Part shown: piece by piece, positions 1 to 4,868 of the stretch | Layout: every line of letters starts with the position of its first letter | How positions within the stretch are numbered: position 1 is the first letter of the stretch | Source of the DNA: Maritimibacter sp. | GTDB lineage: Bacteria; Pseudomonadota; Alphaproteobacteria; Rhodobacterales; Rhodobacteraceae | Assembly (NCBI GenBank): GCA_020441225.1 | Contig: JAGRMP010000081.1 | Location: 1-7,772, forward strand | Length of the DNA: 7,772 bases | Direction: 5' to 3' | Notes under the pieces: model-generated | The model's database searches: none | Told to the model about the DNA's origin: nothing | The model's input: only the letters and a program-made list of their open reading frames with translations | Made by a program: the position numbers and the translations under genes

Positions 1-239
1 TGGTGATCTGCCCGCCGCCGGTGGAAGAGGTCGGGCCGATCGTGGGCGAGTTTCTCGGCGGCGCCGCGGTCAGCGCCTCTGTCGCCCCGGTGCTCGCCGC
101 CCATTGTGCCGCGCGCGGCGTGGCCTTTTTCGACGCCGGCACGGTGATCGAGGTCAGCCCCCAGGACGGGGTGCATTTCGAGCCGGAGGGGCACCAGGCG
201 CTCGGCGAGGCCGTCGCACGTGTCATCGCGGGCATGTAG
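1..239 (+). CDS. SGNH/GDSL-family hydrolase, C-terminal fragment
   Basis: The reading frame is open at the left edge of the window, so only about the last 79 residues are present. The GTG at position 3 is an internal valine codon, not a start. The C-terminal stretch DGVHFEPEGHQALGEAVA contains the block-V D-x-x-H motif of SGNH hydrolases, which supplies the catalytic Asp and His; the Ser block would lie upstream, outside the window. Before it, ICPPPVEEVGP resembles the segment after block III in the esterase/acylhydrolase branch. The substrate cannot be inferred; family members deacylate small esters, lipids or acetylated sugars. The gene ends at a TAG (237-239) and is convergent with xthA. 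An alternative within the fold is an arylesterase or lysophospholipase-like protein. Confidence 0.8.
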   Translation, partial: VICPPPVEEVGPIVGEFLGGAAVSASVAPVLAAHCAARGVAFFDAGTVIEVSPQDGVHFEPEGHQALGEAVARVIAGM

Positions 240-274
240 CCAGCGGTCCGGGACCGAGCGCGCCCGCGCGAAAA

Positions 275-332
275 GTTGTTAGCGCTAACGTCAACAACAT
301 CAACATGTTGACACCCTGTGCGAGCTCGCACA
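275..332. promoter_or_regulatory. Cluster of three perfect palindromes, including a LacI-type operator
   Basis: Three perfect dyads lie side by side in the gap between two convergent genes. GTTAGCGCTAAC (278-289) has the central CpG typical of LacI-family operators. TCAACATGTTGA (300-311) follows with its centre exactly 22 bp away, about two helical turns. TGTGCGAGCTCGCACA (317-332) is a 16-bp palindrome with its centre 19 bp further on. GTCAACA (290-296) and TGTTGAC (306-312) also form a 7-bp stem. Such spacing suits protein dimers binding one face of DNA. No start codon is suitably placed downstream on either strand, so the regulated promoter is not obvious. The palindromes are seen directly; their role as operators is inferred. 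Confidence 0.5.
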
Positions 333-370
333 AACCTCGCACACCTCCCGAGTGCCCCCTTCTTTGGTCT

Positions 371-405
371 GCAAATACCTCGAGGGTTTGGGGGCAGCGC
401 CCCCA
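371..405. repeat. GC-rich hairpin element, possible dispersed intergenic repeat
   Basis: TGGGGGC (389-395) and GCCCCCA (399-405) form a perfect 7-bp stem with the 3-nt loop AGC. Just before it is the palindrome CCTCGAGG (378-385), inside a GCAAATACCTCGAGGGTTTG context. From memory, similar GCAAATA-CTCG-GGGTTTGGGGGC elements recur between genes in Rhodobacteraceae; this could not be checked here. It lies 18 bp beyond the xthA stop and could help end that transcript, but neither strand has a T-run after the stem, so it is not a canonical intrinsic terminator. Confidence 0.4.
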
Positions 406-422
406 CCGGCACCGGCCCGCGC

Positions 423-1211
423 CTACAGATCGAAACGCGCGAAGACCGGCGCGTGGTCGGACGGCTGCTCCCAGCCCCGCACGTCGCGCAGCACCCGGCT
501 GCCGTGCCCGGCCCCGGCAATGTCCGGCGTCGCCCAGACATGGTCGAGCCGCCGGCCCTTGTCCGCCGTGTCCCAGTCCGGCGACCGGTAGGACCACCAG
601 GAATAGAGGTTGCCTTCGGGGATGTCCTTGCGGGTGATATCCACCCAGCCGCCCGCATCCTGCACCTCCGCCAGGCTCTCCACCTCGACCGGCGTATGGC
701 TCACCACCTTGAGGAGCTGCTTGTGGTTCCACACGTCGTCCTCGCGCGGCGCGATGTTGAGATCGCCCACCAGGATCGACTTCTCGAATTTCTCGGCATG
801 GAACCAGTCGCGCATCTCGGTCAGGTAATCGAGTTTCTGGCCGAACTTCACGTTGACCTCTCGGTCCGGCTTGTCGCCCCCCGCCGGTACGTAGAAATTG
901 TGGATCACCACCCCGTTTTCCAGCCGCGCCGCGGCGTGACGGGCGTGGCCGAGCCCGGCGAAATCCTTGTCGCCCATGTCTTCGAGCGGCAATTTCGACA
1001 GGATCGCCACCCCGTTGTACCCCTTCTGCCCGCGCGCCACGACATGGTGGTAGCCGAGCGCGGCAAAGCTCTCGAGCGGCATCTTCTCGACCGGGCTCTT
1101 GCATTCCTGCAGGCACAGCACATCCGGCGCCTCCTCGGTCATGAGCCGCTCCACCAGGCCTGCGCGCAGGCGGACGGAGTTGATGTTCCAGGTGGCGAGG
1201 GTAAAGCTCAT
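423..1211 (-). CDS. xthA: Exodeoxyribonuclease III / AP endonuclease
   Basis: A 262-residue protein of the EEP (exonuclease-endonuclease-phosphatase) fold, close to the length of E. coli ExoIII (268). It would cut 5' of abasic sites and remove 3' blocking groups during base-excision repair in the cytoplasm. The family landmarks are in order: WNINSVR (residues 8-14), LQECK with metal ligand Glu36, NFYVPAG with the catalytic-site Tyr107, VGDLNIAP with Asp150/Asn152, RRLDHVWAT with Asp223/His224, and the terminal PSDHAPV with Asp252/His253. No active-site residue is missing. The start is fixed by a GGAGGA Shine-Dalgarno (1216-1221), 4 nt before ATG. The VOC gene lies 65 bp upstream on the same strand with no convincing terminator between them. 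The ribosome-binding site is buried in a hairpin, listed separately. Confidence 0.96.
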   Translation of the reverse strand: MSFTLATWNINSVRLRAGLVERLMTEEAPDVLCLQECKSPVEKMPLESFAALGYHHVVARGQKGYNGVAILSKLPLEDMGDKDFAGLGHARHAAARLENGVVIHNFYVPAGGDKPDREVNVKFGQKLDYLTEMRDWFHAEKFEKSILVGDLNIAPREDDVWNHKQLLKVVSHTPVEVESLAEVQDAGGWVDITRKDIPEGNLYSWWSYRSPDWDTADKGRRLDHVWATPDIAGAGHGSRVLRDVRGWEQPSDHAPVFARFDL

Positions 1212-1244
1212 AGGGTCCTCCGAAGCGGTGTTCGGCGGACCCTA
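1209..1244 (-). promoter_or_regulatory. Stem-loop sequestering the xthA ribosome-binding site and start codon
   Basis: On the xthA mRNA strand the arm UAGGGUCCGCCGAA (1244-1231) pairs with UUCGGAGGACCCUA (1224-1211) across the 6-nt loop CACCGC (1230-1225). Thirteen of the 14 positions pair; the only mismatch is G opposite A, inside the GGAGGA Shine-Dalgarno. The last paired base is the A of the AUG, so the ribosome-binding site and the edge of the start codon are occluded when the stem forms. The pairing is seen directly. That it acts as a translational gate (thermometer-like, ligand- or sRNA-controlled, or opened by translation of the upstream gene) is inference. Confidence 0.65.
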
Positions 1245-1276
1245 GCGGCAAACCCGGACCGGGAAAACCGCTCACG

Positions 1277-1654
1277 TCACCCGTAGCTCACCACTTCCCA
1301 CTCGATCCCGTCGTGATCGTCGAAATAGAACCGCCGCCCGGGCTCGTAATCGGCATGGCTGTGGGGGGCAAACCCGGCCGCCTTCACCCGCGCCTCGACC
1401 GCGTCGAGATCGTCCACCACCACGCCCACATGGTTGAGCCCGCCATGCGCGTAATAGCTCTCTGTCGCGGGTTCGGTCGGCTGCGGCGGCGCGTAGAGCG
1501 CCACGTAATCCGCCGCCCCGCCCACGTGCCAGCTCTGTCCGCCGTGGATGCTGCCGCCTTGCCAGCGGACGGGCCAGCCGAAGACGTCCTTGAGCCAGGC
1601 GGCGGTTGCCGCGGGATCGCGGACGGTGATGTTCACATGTTCCAGTCGGGCCAT
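1277..1654 (-). CDS. VOC-superfamily (glyoxalase/bleomycin-resistance fold) protein
   Basis: A 125-residue single-domain protein with the paired beta-alpha-beta-beta-beta modules of the vicinal oxygen chelate fold. The first module opens with LEHVNITVRDP (His6) and the second with GLNHVGVVVDDLDAVEARV (His75). The C-terminus reads RRFYFDDHDGIEWEVVSY, with Glu118/Glu120 where the last metal ligand usually sits. The other glutamate ligand of glyoxalase I is not evident in DYVALYAPP (residues 49-57), so this need not be a lactoylglutathione lyase; a dioxygenase-like or drug/thiol-binding role is equally possible. The start has an AAGGAGA Shine-Dalgarno (1660-1666), 5 nt upstream; the longer in-frame extension to 1777 lacks family similarity and crosses the sox box. 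It is divergent from soxR, whose binding site lies in its promoter, which makes it the likely direct SoxR target. Confidence 0.9.
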   Translation of the reverse strand: MARLEHVNITVRDPAATAAWLKDVFGWPVRWQGGSIHGGQSWHVGGAADYVALYAPPQPTEPATESYYAHGGLNHVGVVVDDLDAVEARVKAAGFAPHSHADYEPGRRFYFDDHDGIEWEVVSYG

Positions 1655-1686
1655 GGTTTTCTCCTTGATTCGATACCATGGAGCTT

Positions 1687-1717
1687 GGTCTAGTCGCTCA
1701 AGTCCACTTGAGCTCAA
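1687..1717 (-). promoter_or_regulatory. SoxR-dependent promoter with sox box
   Basis: GCTCAAGTCCACTTGAGC (1696-1713) is palindromic except for its two central bases. It closely matches the E. coli soxS box as I recall it, CCTCAAGTTAACTTGAGG. On the minus strand, a TTGAGC -35-like hexamer (1717-1712) and a TAGACC -10-like hexamer (1692-1687) are separated by 19 bp, and the box nearly fills that spacer. The overlong spacer with a central dyad is the known architecture of MerR/SoxR-activated promoters. It points toward the VOC gene. The same box overlaps the region just upstream of soxR, so autoregulation is likely. The hexamer choice is the least certain part. Confidence 0.8.
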
Positions 1718-1727
1718 GAGGTATCTC

Positions 1728-2186
1728 ATGGCCCCGCGCGGAAAAGAAATCAGCATCGGCGAGTTGTCCCGCCGCACCGGCCTCGCCCCCTCGGCGATCC
1801 GCTACTACGAGGACGAAGGGCTGGTGCATCCCGAACGCACGGCGGCCGGGCAGCGCCGGTTCCTGCGCTCCGACATCCGGCGGCTCTCCTTCGTGATGAT
1901 CGCCCAGCAGATGGGCTTCCCGCTGGCGCGGATCCGGGCGTTGATGGAGGCCCTGCCCGAGGGGCGCACACCGACCAAGCGCGACTGGGAGAAGATCAGC
2001 CGGCAGATAAGGGGCGAGCTCGACGCAAGGATCGACACGCTCACCGCGCTCCGGGAAAAGCTCGACGGCTGCATCGGCTGCGGCTGCCTGAGCCTGAAGA
2101 CTTGCGCGCTCTACAACCCGGACGACCGGGCGCGGGCGCACGGCACCGGGCCACGCTGGCTGATGGGCGACCGCTCGGACGGGTGA
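1728..2186 (+). CDS. soxR: Redox-sensing MerR-family activator SoxR
   Basis: A 152-residue MerR-family regulator. The N-terminal winged helix-turn-helix reads SIGELSRRTGLAPSAIRYYEDEGLV (residues 9-33), followed by the typical QRRFLRSDIRRL and then the dimerisation helix (about 84-112). The diagnostic [2Fe-2S] cluster motif CIGCGCLSLKTC gives Cys115, Cys118, Cys120 and Cys126 with SoxR spacing (C-x2-C-x-C-x5-C), followed by ALYNPDDRARAHGTGPRWL as in the E. coli tail. Oxidation of the cluster by redox-cycling compounds untwists the target promoter and activates it. The ATG follows AAGAGG (1716-1721) by 6 nt; the frame upstream is open but non-coding. It is divergent from the VOC gene with a sox box between. 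No soxS-like gene is nearby, consistent with direct control of targets as described outside enterics. Confidence 0.96.
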   Translation: MAPRGKEISIGELSRRTGLAPSAIRYYEDEGLVHPERTAAGQRRFLRSDIRRLSFVMIAQQMGFPLARIRALMEALPEGRTPTKRDWEKISRQIRGELDARIDTLTALREKLDGCIGCGCLSLKTCALYNPDDRARAHGTGPRWLMGDRSDG

Positions 2187-2241
2187 GCTTGTGCGACGGG
2201 AGGCCGATGGGTAGCATCGGGCGATCAAAGAAGGAAATCCC

Positions 2242-2751
2242 ATGCACCGCTATCTGCTGACCTGCGCCCTCGCGCTGCCGCTCCCTGCCGCCGCGGCCGA
2301 CACCATCGGGCAAATCACGGCCACCGTCGACGGCACCGAGATGAGCTGGTTTGTCACCGCCGCGGGCGACGAAAGCCAGTCCGGCGCCATGACCATGCCC
2401 GGTGGGCTGGCGGACGTTTCGCTCTGGGGCAACCCCACCGAAGGGGCGCTGGCCGAACTGAAAGGGGCGCTGCTGCTCGATTTCGCCGCGATGGCTGCGG
2501 GTGGCCCGACCGCGCTCGACCCGTCGCTGCAATACCTCGAAGACGGCTACACCGCGGCATGGGTGGCGCTCGACGAGGAGACGGTGCAGGTGTCGCTGAC
2601 CACGTTCGAAACCGGCGGCGACAGCGTGCAGTTGGAGGGCACTTTTCAGGCGCAGGCGGCCTTCACCGATGACATGGCGACGATGACGACCGATCCCGCC
2701 CGCCATGTCGAGATCGTAGGTCGGTTCGAGGCCAGCTTGCCGATGCGCTAG
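2242..2751 (+). CDS. Unrecognised exported (periplasmic) protein
   Basis: A 169-residue protein that I do not recognise. Residues 1-19 look like a Sec signal peptide: a short basic start (MHR), a hydrophobic run LLTCALALPLPAAA, and a likely cut in AAA-D. The mature part is acidic, nearly Cys-free and dominated by alternating hydrophobic/polar stretches (ITATVDGTEMSWFVT, VQVSLTTFETG, VQLEGTFQAQAAF, HVEIVGRFEASLP), suggesting an all-beta, single-domain periplasmic protein. There is no lipobox, catalytic motif or repeat that I can name. An AAGAAGGA Shine-Dalgarno (about 2228-2235) supports the ATG. It starts 55 bp after soxR on the same strand, separated by a small hairpin (CCGATG 2204-2209 / CATCGG 2215-2220), so co-transcription is possible but unproven. 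Codon use resembles its neighbours, with no sign of recent transfer. Confidence 0.82.
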   Translation: MHRYLLTCALALPLPAAAADTIGQITATVDGTEMSWFVTAAGDESQSGAMTMPGGLADVSLWGNPTEGALAELKGALLLDFAAMAAGGPTALDPSLQYLEDGYTAAWVALDEETVQVSLTTFETGGDSVQLEGTFQAQAAFTDDMATMTTDPARHVEIVGRFEASLPMR

Positions 2752-2768
2752 CCGTCCGGGCGCGGTCG

Positions 2769-2798
2769 AAAAAAAGAGGCCCGGGCAAAGCCCGGGCC
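2769..2798 (-). terminator. Rho-independent terminator of the response-regulator transcript
   Basis: GGCCCGGGC (2778-2786) and GCCCGGGCC (2790-2798) form a perfect 9-bp GC stem with a 3-nt loop. On the minus strand the stem is followed by a TCTTTTTTT run (2777-2769), giving a textbook intrinsic terminator about 140 nt past the regulator stop codon. On the plus strand the A-run precedes the stem and no T-run follows, so it should stop only minus-strand transcription efficiently. Confidence 0.88.
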
Positions 2799-2881
2799 AG
2801 TCCAACAGGGAGGATCCCGCATCATGACCCCGACGCGGCCAGGGGATTCTATCTGGACGGGTATCAATCGTTACCCGAGTC
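2769..2881 (-). ncRNA. Candidate 3'-UTR-derived small RNA (SorX-like)
   Basis: The minus-strand regulator transcript continues about 170 nt beyond its stop and is structured. A stem CGGGTA/TACCCG with an 8-nt loop (2877-2858) is followed by a mostly open stretch containing the anti-Shine-Dalgarno-like GGATCCTCCCTG (about 2815-2804), then the strong terminator hairpin and a T-run. From memory, in Rhodobacter sphaeroides the sRNA SorX is processed from the 3' UTR of an OmpR-family regulator mRNA and affects a polyamine transporter under oxidative stress. Position, order and hairpin ending fit such an RNA here. The structure is seen directly; homology and processing are inferred, and the 5' end is approximate. 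Confidence 0.42.
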
Positions 2882-2940
2882 AAGCTCAGACTACCCCGAA
2901 AAAACGGCGGGATTAAGTCTGCATTCACACCCTGTGGCGA

Positions 2941-3627
2941 TCATGCCACAAGCCGGTATCCACCGCTTTCGGTGACAAGCAGCCGGGCGTTGGACGGGTC
3001 TGGCTCGATCTTCTGGCGCAACCTGTAGATGTGCGTTTCCAGCGTGTGGGTGGTGACCCCGGCATTGTAGCCCCAGACCTCGTGCAGGAGCACATCGCGC
3101 GCGACGACGCTTTCCTGGGCGCGGTAGAGAAACTTGAGAATATTGGTCTCTTTCTCGGTCAGCCGGATCTTCTTTTCGTCTTCCGTCATCAGCATCTTCA
3201 TCGCCGGCTTGAACGTGTACGGGCCCAACTGGAACACCGCGTCTTCGCTCTGCTCGTGCTGGCGCAGCTGCGCGCGGATGCGGGCAAGAAGCACCGGGAA
3301 CTTGAACGGCTTGGTCACGTAGTCGTTGGCCCCCGAATCGAGCCCAAGAATGGTGTCGGCATCGCTGTCGTGGCCCGTGAGCATCACGATCGGGCATTTC
3401 ACGCCCTGCTTGCGCATCAACTTGCACAGCTCCCGCCCGTCGGTGTCCGGCAGGCCGACATCGAGGATTACGAGGTCATAGAGCCCTTCGCGCGACTTCT
3501 GCATCGCATCCGCCCCGTTGCCGGCTTCGAAGACGTCGAAATCTTCCGTCATCACCAACTGCTCGGCCAGCGCTTCGCGCAGGTCCTCGTCGTCATCGAC
3601 GAGCAGGATATTCTTTTGAGTGCCCAT
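2941..3627 (-). CDS. cenR: OmpR/PhoB-family response regulator, probably CenR
   Basis: A 228-residue two-domain regulator. The receiver domain (about 5-122) shows the acidic pocket VDDDED (Asp11/Asp12), phospho-acceptor Asp56 in LVILDVGLPDTDG, Thr84 in MLTGHDS and Lys106 in YVTKPFKFP. The winged-helix DNA-binding domain (about 130-227) contains IRLTEKETNILKFL, LLHEVWGYNAGVTTHTLETHIYRLRQKIE and the closing VTESGGYRLVA. The sequence is of the type I associate with CenR, the often essential alphaproteobacterial regulator of the cell envelope partnered by CenK; naming this paralogue by eye is less certain than the family. No histidine kinase lies beside it. The ATG follows GGAGG (3634-3638). It is divergent from ribA across a 155-bp gap containing a palindrome, and its 3' UTR carries a terminator and a possible sRNA. 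Confidence 0.93.
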   Translation of the reverse strand: MGTQKNILLVDDDEDLREALAEQLVMTEDFDVFEAGNGADAMQKSREGLYDLVILDVGLPDTDGRELCKLMRKQGVKCPIVMLTGHDSDADTILGLDSGANDYVTKPFKFPVLLARIRAQLRQHEQSEDAVFQLGPYTFKPAMKMLMTEDEKKIRLTEKETNILKFLYRAQESVVARDVLLHEVWGYNAGVTTHTLETHIYRLRQKIEPDPSNARLLVTESGGYRLVA

Positions 3628-3682
3628 TGGGTGCCTCCGTTTTGCGTGATCGAGATGTGTGAAGCCATCGCGTTCACGGCAA

Positions 3683-3697
3683 GAAATGCTGCATTTC
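3683..3697. promoter_or_regulatory. 15-bp inverted repeat between cenR-like gene and ribA
   Basis: GAAATGCTGCATTTC is a perfect dyad with 7-bp arms around a central T. It sits 56-70 bp upstream of the response-regulator start and 86-100 bp upstream of ribA, where a regulator of either promoter could bind. It is AT-rich compared with its surroundings. No confident -35/-10 pair was found; a weak ribA-directed candidate is TTTCAA (3731-3736), 17 bp, TATCTA (3754-3759). Confidence 0.4.
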
Positions 3698-3782
3698 CCT
3701 CACGCGCTCGTGTCGGTACGACGGGGAATGTTTCAACTTCCGTCGCAAACCCCTATCTAGGGACATCTTTTCGAGGAACCCG

Positions 3783-4868
3783 ATGTCGCTCCGCCCAGAT
3801 CCCAAGGAACTTTCCGCTCGCGCCCGGGCGGATTTGCGCATGGGCGTTCCGGTCGTCCTGGGACGCGAGGGGCAGGCCGCGCTCGTCGCCGCCGCAGAGA
3901 CGCTCACGCCCGCGCGGCTCGCGGATCTGCGCCGCCTCGGCACCGCACAGCTCGCAATCACGCCGCGCCGGGCCGAAACGCTGAAAGCGCGCGCCTATTC
4001 CGATCACGTTGCCCGGGTGATCCTGCCCGAAAGCGCGGATACCGCCTGGATCCGCAGCGTGGCCGATCCCGCCGACGATCTGATGACGCCCATGAAAGGG
4101 CCCTTTGCCACTGAGCGCGGCGGCGACACGCGCATTGCCCATGCCGCGCTCCGGCTGACCAAGATGGCGCACCTGTTGCCCGCCGCCGTGCTGGTCGCCG
4201 TGGAGGACGGCGCCGCGGCCGCCGCGCTGTACGGGCTCACCTGGCTCGACCTCACAGATGTCGACGACCTGTGGGAGGGCTCGGTGCTGGCCGAGGTCTC
4301 TGCCGCGCGGGTGCCAATGGAGGTGAGCCAGGCCGGGCGGCTGCATGTCTATCGACCCATCGACGGCGGCGAGGAACATTACGCGATCGAGATCGGCCGC
4401 CCCGACCGGGCCAAACCGGTGCTCGCCCGGCTGCATTCGGCCTGTTTCACCGGCGACGTGCTCGGCTCGCTGAAATGCGACTGCGGGCCGCAGCTGCACG
4501 CGGCGCTGGAGGCGATGGCCGCCGAGGGCGCCGGTGTGCTGCTCTATCTCAACCAGGAGGGCAGGGGGATCGGGCTCGCCAACAAGATGCGGGCCTATTC
4601 GCTGCAGGACCAGGGCTTCGACACGGTGGAGGCGAACCACCGGCTGGGGTTTGAGGATGACGAGCGCGATTTCCGCACCGGCAGCGAAATTCTGAAAACC
4701 CTCGGCTTCCACAGCGTCCGGTTGATGACGAACAACCCGCGCAAGGTCGCGATGATGCAGGCCGCCGGGGTCGCGGTCACCGAACGGGTGCCGCTCAGGG
4801 TGGGCGAAAGCGCCCACAACAGGGCCTATCTCGCCACGAAAGCCGCGAAATCGGGGCATCTTCTGTGA
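3783..4868 (+). CDS. ribA: GTP cyclohydrolase II with extra N-terminal domain
   Basis: RibA opens GTP to 2,5-diamino-6-ribosylamino-pyrimidinone phosphate, formate and pyrophosphate, the first step of riboflavin synthesis in the cytosol. The catalytic domain fills about residues 160-361. It has the zinc motif in LHSACFTGDVLGSLKCDCG (Cys221, Cys232, Cys234), the active-site run YLNQEGRGIGLANKMRAY, the DTVEANHRLGF-DDERDF segment and the nucleotide-binding LMTNNPRKV near the end. At 361 residues it is far longer than the roughly 200 of stand-alone RibA. The first 150 residues resemble a degenerate DHBP-synthase (RibB)-like half (DLRMGVPVVL, AAETLTPARLADLRRLG, LAITPRRAETL), but RibB catalytic motifs are not apparent, so only GTP cyclohydrolase activity is predicted. 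GAGGA (3773-3777) precedes the ATG by 5 nt. Its TGA overlaps the next gene's start. Confidence 0.95.
   Translation: MSLRPDPKELSARARADLRMGVPVVLGREGQAALVAAAETLTPARLADLRRLGTAQLAITPRRAETLKARAYSDHVARVILPESADTAWIRSVADPADDLMTPMKGPFATERGGDTRIAHAALRLTKMAHLLPAAVLVAVEDGAAAAALYGLTWLDLTDVDDLWEGSVLAEVSAARVPMEVSQAGRLHVYRPIDGGEEHYAIEIGRPDRAKPVLARLHSACFTGDVLGSLKCDCGPQLHAALEAMAAEGAGVLLYLNQEGRGIGLANKMRAYSLQDQGFDTVEANHRLGFEDDERDFRTGSEILKTLGFHSVRLMTNNPRKVAMMQAAGVAVTERVPLRVGESAHNRAYLATKAAKSGHLL

Noticed and set aside
389..405. GGGGGC-AGC-GCCCCC hairpin as a classical terminator
   Set aside because: Neither strand has a T-run after the stem; it was kept only as a repeat-like hairpin.
1253..1263. CCCGG-A-CCGGG repeat as terminator between VOC and xthA
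   Set aside because: The one-base spacer cannot form the full stem and only a short TTT follows on the minus strand, so it is not a credible intrinsic terminator.
318..1286. Long plus-strand open frame across xthA
   Set aside because: It is antisense to a gene with all ExoIII motifs; its His/Arg-rich composition is typical of a GC-rich shadow frame.
1655..1777. N-terminal extension of the VOC protein to 1777
   Set aside because: The extra residues show no VOC similarity and would place coding sequence over the sox box and soxR start; the ATG at 1654 has a good Shine-Dalgarno.
2824..2916. 30-codon plus-strand ORF (MTPTRPGDSIW...) with a GGGAGG ribosome-binding-like site in the cenR-like 3' UTR
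   Set aside because: It is antisense to the structured 3' UTR; the GGGAGG is the complement of the sRNA-like CCTCCC motif, the peptide has no recognisable feature, and no promoter is evident between the terminator and its start.
2041..2928. 295-codon minus-strand open frame across the soxR end and the exported protein
   Set aside because: It overlaps the soxR 3' end and the whole signal-peptide-bearing gene; no domain signature or good start site.
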